From contig NZ_FXXN01000023.1 in assembly GCF_900184795.1 (NCBI RefSeq), positions 81,055 to 145,054 on the forward strand: DNA of 64,000 nt, in the 5' to 3' direction. Positions 8,891 to 19,561 of the stretch are shown one piece after another. Numbering within the stretch: the first letter of the stretch is position 1; each line of letters begins with the position of its first letter. This DNA is from Magnetospirillum sp. 15-1 (lineage in GTDB: Bacteria; Pseudomonadota; Alphaproteobacteria; Rhodospirillales; Magnetospirillaceae). Under the pieces are notes generated by a model that was not told where the DNA came from, did not search any database, and saw only the letters and a program-made list of their open reading frames with translations. The position numbers and the translations under genes are program-made.

Positions 8891-9564
8891 TGGAGGAGGC
8901 CATCCAGGCGCGCGGCGTCACCCGCGACCTGCCCGGCCCGGTGCCGGTCACCCTGGTGCGCGATATCGACCTGACCATCGGGCGGGGGGAATTCGTGGCG
9001 GTGACCGGGCCGTCGGGTTCGGGCAAGTCGTCGCTGCTCTACCTGCTGGGGTTGCTCGACGTGCCGACCGCCGGATCGGTATGGCTGCAGAGCAGGGATA
9101 CCGGCGGGCTTTCCCCCGACGCCATGGCCGAGTTGCGTCTGGCCTGCATCGGCTTCGTCTTCCAGTTCCACTTCCTGCTGCCGGAATTCACCTGCCAGGC
9201 CAATGTGGAAATTCCCATCCGCCGCCTGGGCAATCTGAGCGATTCCCAGGCGCGCAAGCGGGCGACGGAATTGCTGGACTCGCTGGAACTGGCCGACCAC
9301 CGGCGCAAGTATCCCGACCAGTTGTCGGGCGGACAGCGTCAGAGGGTGGCCATCGCGCGAGCCCTGGCCAACGATCCGCCGCTGGTCCTGGCCGACGAGC
9401 CCACCGGCAATCTGGATACCCGGACCGCCCATCTGGTGTTCGAGCTGTTCCGCGACCTCGCCCACCGGCAGAACCGCACCGTGGTGGTGGTTACCCACGA
9501 TGCGGAACTGGCGCAGACCGCCGACCGCCGCATCCATCTGGTGGACGGGCGGATCGTCGACTGA
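8890..9564 (+). CDS. ABC transporter ATP-binding protein, LolD/MacB type
   Basis: Nucleotide-binding subunit for the permease just upstream. The 224-residue protein has Walker A GPSGSGKSS, Q-loop FQFHFLLPEFT, signature LSGGQRQRVAIARAL, Walker B LVLADEPTG and an H-loop VVVTHD, all intact. The GTG three bases earlier is an alternative start; the ATG at 8890 overlaps the permease stop. With the adaptor and permease it should form a tripartite efflux or lipid/lipoprotein-handling pump. Confidence 0.93.
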   Translation: MEEAIQARGVTRDLPGPVPVTLVRDIDLTIGRGEFVAVTGPSGSGKSSLLYLLGLLDVPTAGSVWLQSRDTGGLSPDAMAELRLACIGFVFQFHFLLPEFTCQANVEIPIRRLGNLSDSQARKRATELLDSLELADHRRKYPDQLSGGQRQRVAIARALANDPPLVLADEPTGNLDTRTAHLVFELFRDLAHRQNRTVVVVTHDAELAQTADRRIHLVDGRIVD

Positions 9565-9571
9565 GCGGAGG

Positions 9572-10207
9572 TCAGACCCCCATCTTGGCGGCGAGAATGG
9601 CGGCCTGGGTGCGATTCTCGCAGCCGAGCGCGCGCAGGATGGCGGTGACGTGCAGCTTGACCGTGATCTCGGCCAGGCTGAGGTCGCGGGCGATTTCCTT
9701 GTTGGACTTGCCCTGGCGCAGCATGGCCAGAACATCGCGCTGGCGGGGCGTCAGCAGGGAATGCAACTGCTCGCCGTTGATGTCGCCCGCCGCCGGAACA
9801 GGAGAATCGGGAACGATGATATGGGGGCTGACGAAGGTGTCGCCCTCCAGCACCGAGCGGATACCGGCCATCATGGAGGCGCTGCCGGCCGATTTGCAGA
9901 TATAGCCATGGGCACCCGCGTCCAGCGCCTTGCGCACCGTCTGCGGCTCCTCGGAAGCGGAGACCACCACCAGATAGACGTCGGGAGCCGCGCGCCGTAC
10001 GGCACCGATGGCGGAAAAACCATCCATTCCCGGCATGGAAAGGTCCAACAGCGCCACGTCGAAATCACCGCCGCCACGCACCAGATTAAGCACCTGGGTA
10101 AAGTCACTGGCCTCGACGATGTCGAGAGGCTCGTTGGATAGGCTTTCCAGAACCATGCGTACTCCTTCACGGAACAACGCATGATCGTCGGCAAGAAGAA
10201 CCTTCAT
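9572..10207 (-). CDS. NarL/FixJ-type response regulator
   Basis: Two-component DNA-binding response regulator of 211 residues. The receiver (about 1-120) has the acidic pair in LLADDHA, phospho-acceptor aspartate in LLDLSMPGMDGF, the switch serine region VVVSASEE and lysine in YICKSAG. The LuxR-type helix-turn-helix (about 146-205) has LTPRQRDVLAMLRQGKSNKEIARDLSLAEITVKLHV. No histidine kinase is adjacent; the nearest is 40 kb away. It converges on the ABC ATPase with 7 bases between the stops. Confidence 0.93.
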   Translation of the reverse strand: MKVLLADDHALFREGVRMVLESLSNEPLDIVEASDFTQVLNLVRGGGDFDVALLDLSMPGMDGFSAIGAVRRAAPDVYLVVVSASEEPQTVRKALDAGAHGYICKSAGSASMMAGIRSVLEGDTFVSPHIIVPDSPVPAAGDINGEQLHSLLTPRQRDVLAMLRQGKSNKEIARDLSLAEITVKLHVTAILRALGCENRTQAAILAAKMGV

Positions 10208-10627
10208 TGCGCAAAATCCCCAATAAGTTCAGCCGCCCGGTCTGATCGAACCCCTCGACCGGACCGCACGGGAGCCGCGTCACACAGTCGACGCGAACCA
10301 CATCTTCCCTCCGGCCCACCGCGCCGCCCCCATGGCGGGCCCGGCCAACCGGCAAACCCCAGAACCCGTAATACTTTAATCATGCTTTGGTCCAGGGAGC
10401 AACGCCGGATATGCAAGAGCATGACAGATATTCGCCAATATAAAATATCACTCCTGGATATGAATCACATTTATCAGCATAAGTTGAATCTGTCGGAATG
10501 CATAGACGGCCTTCATCAGGTGGACACCCGACGTCCGCAGCACGCCCCCGCATTTTTTCTGGCAGTTTCTTTGGTTGAATTTATTATTCTAACGGTTAGG
10601 CCTTTAACCGATACAAATAATCACAAC
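10208..10627. other. AT-rich intergenic stretch with no supported gene
   Basis: About 420 bases lie between the response regulator start and the mobB stop. The part from about 10421 to 10640 is strikingly AT-rich: 10441-10500 and 10561-10620 each count 20 G+C in 60 bases, in a window that is otherwise strongly GC-rich. It holds a likely weak terminator for mobB and presumably the response regulator promoter. An open frame on the plus strand crosses it but overlaps mobB and has no family features. Confidence 0.6.
10593..10610 (-). terminator. Possible terminator downstream of mobB
   Basis: CGGTTA and TAACCG form a 6-bp stem 18 bases past the mobB stop, followed on the minus strand by an AT-rich tail (TTAGAATAATAAATTC). 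The stem is short and not GC-rich, so the call is tentative. Confidence 0.4.
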
Positions 10628-11119
10628 TCAAATTTGGCAATACTGGCAAATATAGGCGGCGATGCCAGTGATGTCATCACGATGAAATCGTGGCAACGCA
10701 ACGGCGCTCACCGGTTCATCCGAGGCCAGGGCGACAATGCTTGCTTCCCCGGGCGCCAGCATGGACTTGCCCAGTGACGGGTCCCAAACTTCCAGCTTGG
10801 GATGGGATGCCCATTTGTATCCCTCGATGAGCAGCAGATCGATGCCGGCGAAGCGGCCCATCAGCCAGTCGAGGGACGGCTCGGTTTCGTCCAGATGGAT
10901 TTCGTGGACCAGGGCGAAGCGGCGGGGCGAGGCCATCACGCACTCCACCGCGCCGGCACGGGCCAGCGCCCGGCATTCCTCGTCGCCGACGGCCGGATCG
11001 TGATGGGTGTGCTTGACCGTGGCGACCCTGATCCCCGCCCCGACCAGGGCGGGGATCAGCCGGGTGAGCAGGGTGGTCTTGCCGCTGCCGCTCCAGCCGG
11101 CGATTCCGAAGACTTTCAT
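10628..11119 (-). CDS. mobB: Molybdopterin-guanine dinucleotide biosynthesis adaptor MobB
   Basis: Small P-loop GTPase that assists MobA in making the guanine-dinucleotide form of molybdenum cofactor. The 163-residue protein starts FGIAGWSGSGKTTLLTRLIP (Walker A), has VKHTHHD in the switch region and LLLIEGYKWASHPKLEVW, the conserved EGxK motif of MobB. Length fits the stand-alone family. No other molybdenum gene is in the window. Confidence 0.93.
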   Translation of the reverse strand: MKVFGIAGWSGSGKTTLLTRLIPALVGAGIRVATVKHTHHDPAVGDEECRALARAGAVECVMASPRRFALVHEIHLDETEPSLDWLMGRFAGIDLLLIEGYKWASHPKLEVWDPSLGKSMLAPGEASIVALASDEPVSAVALPRFHRDDITGIAAYICQYCQI

Positions 11120-11158
11120 GGCGGCCAGGGTATCAAACCGGCCGCCATGGGCAAGAGC

Positions 11159-13216
11159 CTATCTCCGGACGGTCAGCAGGAAGGTGTCGACCTCGTGGTT
11201 CAGGGCGGTGGCCGGGCGCGCCAGATTCTTGGCCGCCCAGATCACCCGGATGGCGGCGGCGCAATAGCGCACCGCCGCCTGGGTCACCGAGGCGACGCCG
11301 TCGCCCACCACGGCGGCATCGCCGTCCATCTCCTCGACGCATTGCTCGATACGGCCGGTGACCTCGCGCTGGCGGGCCACGGCGTCCGCCACTTCGGCGG
11401 CGATGCGGTCCATGCGCAAGATGGCCTCGCCGATACCCTCGATGGCCGAGGCCGTGTCGGCGGTGGCCCCCTGGATCTCGGCCACCTGGTCGGCGATCTC
11501 ACGGGTCGAGCGGGCGGTCTGGTGGGCCAGGTGCTTCACCTCACCTGCCACCACGGCGAAGCCCTTGCCGGCCTCGCCGGCCCGCTGGGCCTCGATGGTG
11601 GCGTTGAGCGCCAGCATGTTGGTGCGCTGGGCGATCGCCTCGATCATGGTCACCACCCGGCCGATGCGCCCGGCCACCTGGGACAGGCTCTGAATCCGCT
11701 CGGTGGTCGAGGACAGCCGGGTCACCGCGTCCTGGGCGATGGCCGCCGCCCCCTCGGCACCGGCCGAGATTTCCCGCACCGAACCACCCAACTCGGTGGT
11801 GGCCTCGGCCACGGCGCGCACCGTATTCCGGCACTGGCGGGCCGCCTCGGCCACCGCCATGGCGCTGCTCTTGCCGCTGTCCGAGCCCGAGGTCATGCGT
11901 TCGGCGGTATCTTGGATACCGACCGCATTGGAGGCCACCAGATCGGCGGTGCTCTTCACCGCCTGCTCGAAGCCTTCGGCCAGGGCCAGCAGGTGGGTGC
12001 GGTTGGCGGCATCGGCCTTGGAGCGGATGGAGTGCTGTTCCTCCTGCAGCCGCACCATGGCGATGGCGTTTTCCTTGAACACGCCCACGGCGCGGGCCAT
12101 GTCGCCGATTTCATCCTTGCGCCGGGTGCCGGGTACCGCCACCGCATGGTCGCCGTGGGACAGCCGTTCCATGGCGTCCTGGATCAGCCGTACCGGCCGG
12201 GTGATGGAGCGGGCGATGATCAGGCAGGCGGCCAGGAAGGACAGCCCGGCCAGCATACCCACCAGAGCGACCTGCCGGCCGGTGGCGCGGCGCTCGGACT
12301 CCTGGGCGGCGATGGCCTCGGCCATGCCCTCGCGGGCAAAGGCCAGCACACGCTGCATGACCGGCTGCAGGGCCTGAAAGCCCGTCCGCACCTCGCCCAA
12401 CTCGGCCTTGACCGCCTGGGCGCCGGCGGCGAAAGCCTGGAGATCATCGCCATAGACGGCGGTCAGCCGCCGCAGGTCGTCGCGGGTGGAATTGGGCAGC
12501 GCCGAGGAATCGAGCGCCAGGTCCAACTGCCCGGCGGCGGCCCGATGCCGCCCCAGGGCATCCCCCTGCCCGTCCAGCATGAAATCGCGCTCGGCCAGAC
12601 GCATCTTGACCATGGCCAGCGACAGCGGCGCCGAGCTCGGCCACATGGCCAGTTCCCGTTCCACCGCCCGCGTGGATTCGTTGAGACGGGCCCGCAGGCC
12701 GGCTTGCGGCGACAGGCCGAGGCGCGTCATCTCGCCCTCCAGCCGGTCGAAGGACTCGGCGATGGCCTCGACGCCCACCTGGGCCTCGCCCACCGCCTGG
12801 GCCATGGGGCCACCCGCCGACAGTTCGGCCACCGCATCCAGCCGTTCACGGATCTGCTGCAGGTCGCGTTTCAGGTCCTCGGCCACACCGGCATCGTGCT
12901 CGCGGGCGAACATCTCCATCAGGTTCTGCGCCGCCGCCGAGCGGGCGCGCACGTCGCCGGCCAGATCGTTGAGGCGACGATAGGAATCCTGGGATTGCAG
13001 CATGGCCTCGATACGCTGGCCGGCCGCCAGATACACGGTGCCGAACACCACCGAGGCGACCAGCGCCAGAACGACCAGAACGATGAAGCGGCCGCGGATG
13101 GGCAGGTCGGCCAGCAGCGGCACCTCGCCCACCCGCAGCCCGTCGCGCACCCAGGTCCACGAAATGGGGCGAAGGCCGAAAGAATCGGCGGTTACGGCAT
13201 CCTGCTTCACGGTCAT
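11159..13216 (-). CDS. Methyl-accepting chemotaxis protein, transmembrane
   Basis: A 685-residue chemoreceptor. An unusual cytoplasmic N-terminal stretch of about 42 residues precedes the first membrane helix (about 43-68, FIVLVVLALVASVVFGTVYL). A helical periplasmic sensor region follows, then a second helix (about 265-290, VALVGMLAGLSFLAACLIIA) with a HAMP linker directly after it (SITRPVRLIQDAMERLSHGD). The signalling hairpin IAQRTNMLALNATIEAQRAGEAGKGFAVVAGEVKHL is intact. The start has AAGGAC just upstream. No chemotaxis kinase genes are adjacent, so it presumably joins arrays encoded elsewhere. Ligand unknown. Confidence 0.95.
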   Translation of the reverse strand: MTVKQDAVTADSFGLRPISWTWVRDGLRVGEVPLLADLPIRGRFIVLVVLALVASVVFGTVYLAAGQRIEAMLQSQDSYRRLNDLAGDVRARSAAAQNLMEMFAREHDAGVAEDLKRDLQQIRERLDAVAELSAGGPMAQAVGEAQVGVEAIAESFDRLEGEMTRLGLSPQAGLRARLNESTRAVERELAMWPSSAPLSLAMVKMRLAERDFMLDGQGDALGRHRAAAGQLDLALDSSALPNSTRDDLRRLTAVYGDDLQAFAAGAQAVKAELGEVRTGFQALQPVMQRVLAFAREGMAEAIAAQESERRATGRQVALVGMLAGLSFLAACLIIARSITRPVRLIQDAMERLSHGDHAVAVPGTRRKDEIGDMARAVGVFKENAIAMVRLQEEQHSIRSKADAANRTHLLALAEGFEQAVKSTADLVASNAVGIQDTAERMTSGSDSGKSSAMAVAEAARQCRNTVRAVAEATTELGGSVREISAGAEGAAAIAQDAVTRLSSTTERIQSLSQVAGRIGRVVTMIEAIAQRTNMLALNATIEAQRAGEAGKGFAVVAGEVKHLAHQTARSTREIADQVAEIQGATADTASAIEGIGEAILRMDRIAAEVADAVARQREVTGRIEQCVEEMDGDAAVVGDGVASVTQAAVRYCAAAIRVIWAAKNLARPATALNHEVDTFLLTVRR

Positions 13217-13303
13217 GTCCTTCAGGCTCGATGATCCCCCTTCCCCCGGACGGGATCATAGGGACCAAGCGGGACTCTTCCGTGTCAGCACGATGACGGT
13301 TTG

Positions 13304-13316
13304 ATGACTCAGTCAT
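13304..13316. promoter_or_regulatory. 13-bp palindrome upstream of the chemoreceptor
   Basis: ATGACTCAGTCAT is a perfect palindrome about 90 bases before the chemoreceptor start and 50 bases past the rnj stop. It could be an operator, but no regulator is known for it and one copy is weak evidence. Confidence 0.2.
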
Positions 13317-13367
13317 TCACCTTTGAAGCACCGTCCGCTCCCGCCCCGAGCAGGAACTCCCCCGGGA

Positions 13368-15017
13368 TCACACCCGAACGAGATGGACGTCGGTGATGGG
13401 CTTCTTGCCGTGGGTGTCGCGCAGCGAGCGGCGGACCGCCAGCCGGGCGGCCTCGCGGACCACGCCGTCGTCGCGCCGCACCTTCGGCGGCAACTCCTCG
13501 ATGGCGTCCCTGACCGCTTCGACCACGGCGTCGTGCTCCTCCGCCTCGTGACCGGCGTCGAGCAGGCCAAGGGCGGTGAGCTGCGGGTCGCCCAGCAGCT
13601 TGCCCACCTTGTCCAGCACCACGGTGACCACGGCGGAGCCGTTGAACACCATGCGGCGGCGATTGCGCAGAATCTCGGAATCCAGCCGCACGATACGCGG
13701 GCCGTCCACGCACAGCTTGCCGGTGGGCACGTGGTCCACCACCTCCACCGGACCGGGGGCGAGGCGCAGCATGCTGCCGTTGGAGGTCTCGATGGCCTCC
13801 TCCACCCCGCAGGCCCGCGCCAGCCGGGCGTGCTCCTGCAGGTGGCGGGCCTCGCCATGCACCGGAACGGCGATGCGCGGCCGCAGCAGGCGGTACATCT
13901 CCTCCATCTCCTCGCGGGCGGGATGGCCGGAGACGTGGACGAACTCGTCCTTCTCGGTCACCACCTCGACCCCCAGGCGGACCAGATCGTTCTGCAGCCT
14001 GAAGATGTCCTTCTCGTTGCCGGGAATGATCCGCGACGAGAAGATGCAGACGTCGCCCTTGCCCAGGTTGACGTGCGGATGGTCGCCAGACGCGATGCGG
14101 GCCAGGGCGGCGCGCGGCTCGCCCTGGCTGCCGGTGCAGATGTAGACCACCTTGTCCTTGGGCAGGTAGGCGGCGTCGTGCTCGGTCAGGAAGGGCGGCA
14201 GGTCGGCGAGATAGCCGTTCTCGCGCGCCGCCTTGTCGATACGCCACAGCGAGCGGCCCACCAGGGCGACGCTGCGGTCGTTGGCCATGGCCGCCACGGC
14301 GATGCTTTCCACCCGCGCCACGTTGGTGGCGAAGCACGATACGGCGATGCGCCCCGAGAAACGGCCCAGCAGCTCGATCAGGCTGCCGCGCACCTGGGAT
14401 TCCGAGCCGGAATGGCCCTTGGTGAACACGTTGGTGGAATCGCCGATCAGGGCCAGCAGCCCCTCCTTGCCCACCCGGCGCAGCGCCTCGGTATCGGTGG
14501 GCAGGCCCAGCAGCGGATCGGGATCGAACTTCCAGTCGCCGGTATGGACGATGGTGCCCAAGGGCGTGCGGATGGCCAGCAGATTCGGCTCGGGAATGGA
14601 ATGAGTGATGGAGATCATTTCGATCTCGAACGGTCCCACCGCGAAGCGCGAGCCCAGTTCAACTACATTGAGAGGCACCTGGGTGTGCAGGCCGGTCTCG
14701 TGCAGCTTGGCGCGCAGGATGGAGGCCGAGAACGGCGTCGCCCACACCGGGCAGCGCAGACGGTCCCACAGGTACTGGATGGCCCCCAGGTGATCCTCGT
14801 GACCGTGGGTCAGCACGATGCCCAGCAGCTTGTCGCGGCGCTCCTCGATCCAGGCGGGATCGGCCATCACCACGTCGACCATGGGCATGGTCTCGTCGCC
14901 GAACGACACGCCGCAATCGACCATCAGCCACTTGCCGCCATAGCCGTACAGCGCCAGATTCATGCCGATCTCGCCGACACCACCCAGCGGCAGGAAGAGG
15001 AGTTCGCCCTGGCTCAT
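13368..15017 (-). CDS. rnj: Ribonuclease J
   Basis: Metallo-beta-lactamase/beta-CASP ribonuclease with endo- and 5'-exonuclease activity, acting in mRNA decay and rRNA maturation. The 549-residue protein has the zinc motif [37 protein letters not shown], the beta-[19 protein letters not shown] and the late histidine motif [13 protein letters not shown]. Its start overlaps the coaX stop by four bases. It is the last gene of the nuo-birA-coaX-rnj block. Confidence 0.95.
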   Translation of the reverse strand: MSQGELLFLPLGGVGEIGMNLALYGYGGKWLMVDCGVSFGDETMPMVDVVMADPAWIEERRDKLLGIVLTHGHEDHLGAIQYLWDRLRCPVWATPFSASILRAKLHETGLHTQVPLNVVELGSRFAVGPFEIEMISITHSIPEPNLLAIRTPLGTIVHTGDWKFDPDPLLGLPTDTEALRRVGKEGLLALIGDSTNVFTKGHSGSESQVRGSLIELLGRFSGRIAVSCFATNVARVESIAVAAMANDRSVALVGRSLWRIDKAARENGYLADLPPFLTEHDAAYLPKDKVVYICTGSQGEPRAALARIASGDHPHVNLGKGDVCIFSSRIIPGNEKDIFRLQNDLVRLGVEVVTEKDEFVHVSGHPAREEMEEMYRLLRPRIAVPVHGEARHLQEHARLARACGVEEAIETSNGSMLRLAPGPVEVVDHVPTGKLCVDGPRIVRLDSEILRNRRRMVFNGSAVVTVVLDKVGKLLGDPQLTALGLLDAGHEAEEHDAVVEAVRDAIEELPPKVRRDDGVVREAARLAVRRSLRDTHGKKPITDVHLVRV

Positions 15018-15796
15018 CCCCGCACCGGGGCGGAATTACGGCGGTTGATCTCCAAAAGGCCGCGGAGCGTCAGATCGGCGTCAAGCGCGTTGATCACCTT
15101 GGTGGCCTCGGCGAACAGCGGCGCCAGACCGCCGGTGGCGACCACCAGCATCTCCGAGCCGAACTCTTCCTTGATACGCTTCACCAATCCCTCGATCAGG
15201 CCGACATAGCCCCAGAAGATACCCGATTGCATGGCCGGCACCGTGGCCCGGCCGATCACCTGACGCGGCCGCCCGATGGCGACGCGCGGCAGTTTGGCGG
15301 CGGCCATGTGCAGCGCCTCCAGCGACAGGTTGATGCCGGGTGAAATGGCGCCGCCACAGTAATTGCCGTCCGCATCCACCACGTCGAAGGTGGTGGCGGT
15401 ACCGAAATCGATGACGATCAGCGGCCCCTTGTAGTACTTGTGCGCCGCCACGGCGTTGACCAGACGGTCGGCGCCCACTTCCTCGGGGCGGTCCAGCAGG
15501 ATGGACAGGCCGAGATCGACGCCCTCGTCGCCCACCACCAGCGGCTCGCACTTGAAGTAGCGGCGGCACAGCGTCTTCAGCCCGAACACCATGGCCGGCA
15601 CCACGCTGGCGATGATCGCTGACGAAATGTCGAGGCGGTTCAGCCCCTCGATGGTCAGCAATTGGGTGAGCCACACCCCCAACTCGTCGGCGGTGCGCTC
15701 GGAATCGGTTGAAGCGCGCCACTCGCCGCGCAGGGTGTCGCCGTCATAGACCGCGAAGACGATATTGGTGTTGCCCGAATCGATGGCCAACAGCAT
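15014..15796 (-). CDS. coaX: Type III pantothenate kinase CoaX
   Basis: First enzyme of coenzyme A synthesis, phosphorylating pantothenate. The 260-residue protein has the ASKHA-fold phosphate motif [18 protein letters not shown], the [15 protein letters not shown] motif, [14 protein letters not shown] and [11 protein letters not shown], all diagnostic for CoaX. It lies between birA (12 bases) and rnj (four-base overlap), a neighbourhood seen in other alphaproteobacteria. Confidence 0.96.
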   Translation of the reverse strand: MLLAIDSGNTNIVFAVYDGDTLRGEWRASTDSERTADELGVWLTQLLTIEGLNRLDISSAIIASVVPAMVFGLKTLCRRYFKCEPLVVGDEGVDLGLSILLDRPEEVGADRLVNAVAAHKYYKGPLIVIDFGTATTFDVVDADGNYCGGAISPGINLSLEALHMAAAKLPRVAIGRPRQVIGRATVPAMQSGIFWGYVGLIEGLVKRIKEEFGSEMLVVATGGLAPLFAEATKVINALDADLTLRGLLEINRRNSAPVRG

Positions 15797-15808
15797 GGGT
15801 AAGCTCCG

Positions 15809-16555
15809 TCACAATCCCGGAAAGAACACGTCGCCGGCCAGCACCCGGCGAATACCGGCCGCCCCCTGGTCGAGCAGCATACCACCTTCCTCGTCGAGGC
15901 CTTTGAACACGCCCGACAGCGTTTCGGCCTCGAGGCGGACCAGCGCCGCCTCGCCCAATCCCCGCGCCCGGCCCAGCCAGGCGGTGCGGACGGGCGCGAA
16001 CCCCTCGGCCCGCCAGCGCTCCAGCCAGGGGCCGAAATGCCGGCACAATCCGCCCAGCACACCGGCAGTATCGCCGCCATAGCCCGCTTCCACCAGCGCA
16101 ATGGCCGCATACAGGGCCTCGGCCGGCGCCGGCCGGTTTTCCACGTCGACGCCGATGCCCAGGACCAGCCAGCCGTCTCCGGCGCTCTCCAGCAGCATGC
16201 CCGCCACCTTGCGCCCGTCGATCAGCACGTCGTTGGGCCACTTGCAGCGCACATCGTGACCGGGAACCAGTTCGTCAAGGGCCTCGGCCAGGGCCAGGGC
16301 CATCACGAAGCCGATCTGAGCCGCCTCGGCCAGCGGCCGCTGGATACGGATGGCGAAAGAGGCGTGCAGGTTGCCCTCGGGGCTCTCCCACACCCGGCCG
16401 CGCCGGCCGCGGCCGGCGGTCTGGCGGCGCGCCGTCACCACCAAAAGATCGGCGGCGGAGCCGTCCTCGACCCGCCGCCGCGCCTCGTCGTTGGTGCTGC
16501 CGACGCTGTCCAGCCCCACATGGCTGAACGGCGCCGACAGTTCGAAGGTGGTCAT
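15809..16555 (-). CDS. birA: Biotin-[acetyl-CoA-carboxylase] ligase BirA, class I (no DNA-binding domain)
   Basis: Attaches biotin to carrier lysines through biotinyl-AMP. The 248-residue protein starts directly with the catalytic domain ([52 protein letters not shown]) and ends with a short C-terminal barrel. The N-terminal winged helix of E. coli BirA is absent, so it cannot be the bio-operon repressor. Its ATG overlaps the nuoN stop by four bases, which ties it to the complex I transcript. Confidence 0.95.
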   Translation of the reverse strand: MTTFELSAPFSHVGLDSVGSTNDEARRRVEDGSAADLLVVTARRQTAGRGRRGRVWESPEGNLHASFAIRIQRPLAEAAQIGFVMALALAEALDELVPGHDVRCKWPNDVLIDGRKVAGMLLESAGDGWLVLGIGVDVENRPAPAEALYAAIALVEAGYGGDTAGVLGGLCRHFGPWLERWRAEGFAPVRTAWLGRARGLGEAALVRLEAETLSGVFKGLDEEGGMLLDQGAAGIRRVLAGDVFFPGL

Positions 16556-18015
16556 CCCGCCGCCGGGAACAGCACCTGGGCCGCCGCCTTGGCGCTGGTG
16601 ACCAGTGGCGCCGGGATCAGGGTGAAGGCCAGGATGACGATGGTGGAAACCGCCATCACCAGGGACATGGAGGTGCCCACCGGCTTGTCGAAAGCTTCCA
16701 CCGGCTCATCGAAGTACATGACCTTGATGATGCGCAGGTAGTAGTAGGCGCTCACCACCGAGGACAGCAGGCCGACGATGGCCAGAGTGAACTGGCCGGC
16801 CTCGACGGCGGCCATGAACACGTAGAACTTGCCCCAGAACCCGGCCAGCGGCGGCACGCCGGCCATGGAGAACATCAGCACCGCCATGACGAAGGCCATC
16901 ATGGGATGGGTCTTGGACAGGCCGGCCAGATCGTCGATGCCCTCGACCATGCGGCCCTTCTGGCGCATGGACAGGATCACCGCGAAGGTGCCCACGTTCA
17001 TGAACAGATAGATGGCCAGATAGATCAGCACGCCCTGGATGCCCAGCGTCGAACCGGCGGCGATGCCGACCAGCACGAAGCCCACATGGCCGATGGACGA
17101 ATAAGCCATCAGACGCTTGATGTTGGTCTGGACCACGGCGGCGAAGGCGCCGACGAACATCGAGCCGATGGCGATGAAGGTCACCACCTGACGCCACTGC
17201 TCCACCAGATCGGCGAACGGGCCGGTCATGACGCGGACCATCAGGCAGAGCGCGGCGATCTTGGGGGCCACGGCGAAGAACGAGGTCACCGGAGTGGGCG
17301 CCCCCTCGTACACGTCGGGAGCCCACATGTGGAACGGCACCGCCGAAACCTTGAAGCACAGACCGGCCAGCACGAAGACCAGACCGGCGATGACGCCCAT
17401 GTTGGGCTTCACCGGGTGCTCGTGGCCGCCGGAGAACAGGTTGGCCAGGGTCTCGAACGAGGTGGAGCCGGCGAAGCCATACAGCAGCGAGATGCCGTAA
17501 AGCAGCAGGCCCGAGGCCAGGGAGCCCAGCACGAAGTACTTGAGGCCCGCCTCGGTGGCCCGCGCGTTGTCGCGGTTGTAGGCGGCCAGCACGTAGAGCG
17601 CCAGACTCTGCAGTTCGAGGCCCAGATAGAGGGCGATGAAATCATTGGCCGAAATCATCATCATCATGCCGAGCGTGGCGAACAGCACCAGCACCGGGTA
17701 TTCGAAGCGGCCGATCTTCTCGCGCTCCAGGTAGGGCAGCGACATGGCGGTGGCGATGGCCGAGGCCACCAGCACCAACCCCTTGGCGAAGCCGGCGAAG
17801 CGGTCGGCGACGAACAGACCGTTGAAGGCGGTCAGCCGCTCTCCTCCTAAGGACGACACCAGCACCATGGCGGCGCCCAGAGCCAGGATCACCAGGACCG
17901 ACACCGACTTGGTGCTGTCCTCCTTGCGGAACACGCCGAGCATCAGCAGGGCCAGACCGGCCACTGCCAGGAAGATCTCCGGCAGCACCGGGACGAGGTC
18001 GAGAGTCTTGATCAC
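16552..18015 (-). CDS. nuoN: NADH-quinone oxidoreductase subunit N
   Basis: Antiporter-like proton-pumping subunit of complex I. The 487-residue protein has about 14 hydrophobic helices. The core motif [27 protein letters not shown] contains the conserved pump lysine and the broken-helix segment, and [16 protein letters not shown] is typical of the ND2 family. Thirteen bases separate it from nuoM. It is the last nuo gene and overlaps birA. Confidence 0.96.
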   Translation of the reverse strand: MIKTLDLVPVLPEIFLAVAGLALLMLGVFRKEDSTKSVSVLVILALGAAMVLVSSLGGERLTAFNGLFVADRFAGFAKGLVLVASAIATAMSLPYLEREKIGRFEYPVLVLFATLGMMMMISANDFIALYLGLELQSLALYVLAAYNRDNARATEAGLKYFVLGSLASGLLLYGISLLYGFAGSTSFETLANLFSGGHEHPVKPNMGVIAGLVFVLAGLCFKVSAVPFHMWAPDVYEGAPTPVTSFFAVAPKIAALCLMVRVMTGPFADLVEQWRQVVTFIAIGSMFVGAFAAVVQTNIKRLMAYSSIGHVGFVLVGIAAGSTLGIQGVLIYLAIYLFMNVGTFAVILSMRQKGRMVEGIDDLAGLSKTHPMMAFVMAVLMFSMAGVPPLAGFWGKFYVFMAAVEAGQFTLAIVGLLSSVVSAYYYLRIIKVMYFDEPVEAFDKPVGTSMSLVMAVSTIVILAFTLIPAPLVTSAKAAAQVLFPAAG

Positions 18016-18028
18016 GTCAGGGTCCCCC

Positions 18029-19543
18029 TCAGCGGGCTGCCAGCGTCAGGCCGTCATGGGCGGCCCGAGCAAGCTCGTAATTTGAAATCAGCTTGGTCAC
18101 CGATGCATGCATCGGCTCGAGGAAGGTGCCGGGAGCGACACCCATCCAGATGGTCATGACGATCAGCGGCGCGAACACCGCGATTTCGCGCGGGGTCATG
18201 TCGAGAATGCCCTTCAGGTCCTCGCGGGTCAGGCGGCCGAACACCACCCGGCGATAGAGGTACAGCATGTAGGTGCAGCCCAGGATCAGGCCGGTCGCGG
18301 CGAAGAACGCCACCCAGGTATTGACCTGGAACACACCCATCAGCACCAGGAACTCGCCGACGAAGCCGGCGGTGCCCGGCAGGCCCACCGAAGCCATGGT
18401 GAACAGCATGAACACCACGGCATAGATGGGCATGCGGGTGGCGAGGCCGCCGTAACGGGCGATCTCACGGGTGTGCATGCGGTCGTAGATCACGCCGACG
18501 CAAAGGAACAGGGCGCTGGCCACGATGCCGTGGGACAGCATCTGGAACAGCGCGCCCTCGACCCCCTGGGTGGTCATGGCGAAGATGCCGATGGTCACGT
18601 AGCCCATATGCGCCACCGACGAATAGGCGATCAGCTTCTTTATGTCCTCCTGCACCAGCGCCACCAGCGAGGTGTAGATCACCGCGACGATGGACAGCGT
18701 GTAGATCAGGGGGGTGAAGTACACCGACGCTTCGGGCAGCATGGGGATGGAGAAGCGGATGAAACCGTAGGCCCCCATCTTCAGCAGCACGCCGGCCAGG
18801 ATCACCGAACCGCCGGTGGGCGCTTCCACGTGGGCGTCGGGCAGCCAGGTATGCACCGGCCACATGGGGACCTTCACCGCGAACGAGGCGAAGAAGGCCA
18901 GCCACAGCCAGAGCTGCATCTTGAAGGGGAACGAATGGGCCATCAGCGACGGGATGTCGGTGGTGTGGGCGTCGAAGTACATGGCCAGCATGGCGACCAG
19001 CATCAGCACCGATCCCAGCAGGGTGTACAGGAAGAACTTGAACGCCGCGTACACCCGGCGCTGTCCGCCCCACACGCCGATGATGATGAACATCGGGATC
19101 AGGACGGCCTCGAAGAAGATGTAGAACAGCACCAGATCCAGCGCGCAGAACATGCCGATCATCATGGTCTCGAGGATCATGAAGGCCACCATGTACTCCT
19201 TGACCCGCTTTTCCACGCTGCCGAAGGCGGCGAGGATGCAGATGGGGCACAGGAAGGTGGACAGCAGCACGAACCACACCGAGATGCCGTCAACGCCCAT
19301 GGAATAGGCGATGGTGGTTCCCGGGAACCACAGCGCGGTCTCCTTGAGCTGGAAGTCCGGCGAGGCGCCGTTGAACTTCGTCAGGATGAACAGCGACACC
19401 ACGAAGGTCGCGATGGAGGTGAGCAACGCCACGTTCCGGGCGTTGCGCGCCACCACCTCGGTTTCCCCGCGGATGGTGAGGATGAACAGCGCTCCCAACA
19501 AGGGCAGGAACGTGGTTAGCGAGAGAAGGGGCCAGTCGTTCAT
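18029..19543 (-). CDS. nuoM: NADH-quinone oxidoreductase subunit M
   Basis: Second antiporter-like pump subunit of complex I (ND4 family), 504 residues and strongly hydrophobic. It has [40 protein letters not shown], with the pump lysine and the discontinuous helix, and [15 protein letters not shown]. Length matches the family. It sits between nuoL (18 bases) and nuoN (13 bases). Confidence 0.97.
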   Translation of the reverse strand: MNDWPLLSLTTFLPLLGALFILTIRGETEVVARNARNVALLTSIATFVVSLFILTKFNGASPDFQLKETALWFPGTTIAYSMGVDGISVWFVLLSTFLCPICILAAFGSVEKRVKEYMVAFMILETMMIGMFCALDLVLFYIFFEAVLIPMFIIIGVWGGQRRVYAAFKFFLYTLLGSVLMLVAMLAMYFDAHTTDIPSLMAHSFPFKMQLWLWLAFFASFAVKVPMWPVHTWLPDAHVEAPTGGSVILAGVLLKMGAYGFIRFSIPMLPEASVYFTPLIYTLSIVAVIYTSLVALVQEDIKKLIAYSSVAHMGYVTIGIFAMTTQGVEGALFQMLSHGIVASALFLCVGVIYDRMHTREIARYGGLATRMPIYAVVFMLFTMASVGLPGTAGFVGEFLVLMGVFQVNTWVAFFAATGLILGCTYMLYLYRRVVFGRLTREDLKGILDMTPREIAVFAPLIVMTIWMGVAPGTFLEPMHASVTKLISNYELARAAHDGLTLAAR

Positions 19544-19561
19544 GGGGCGTCTTCCTCGTCC

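Noticed and set aside
10181-10777. Plus-strand frame across the AT-rich gap
   Set aside because: It overlaps both the response regulator start and the mobB coding region on the other strand, has no ribosome site and no recognisable domain.
10802-13234. Open frame of 810 codons on the plus strand opposite the chemoreceptor and mobB
   Set aside because: Antisense shadow; the opposite strand encodes complete MCP and MobB proteins.
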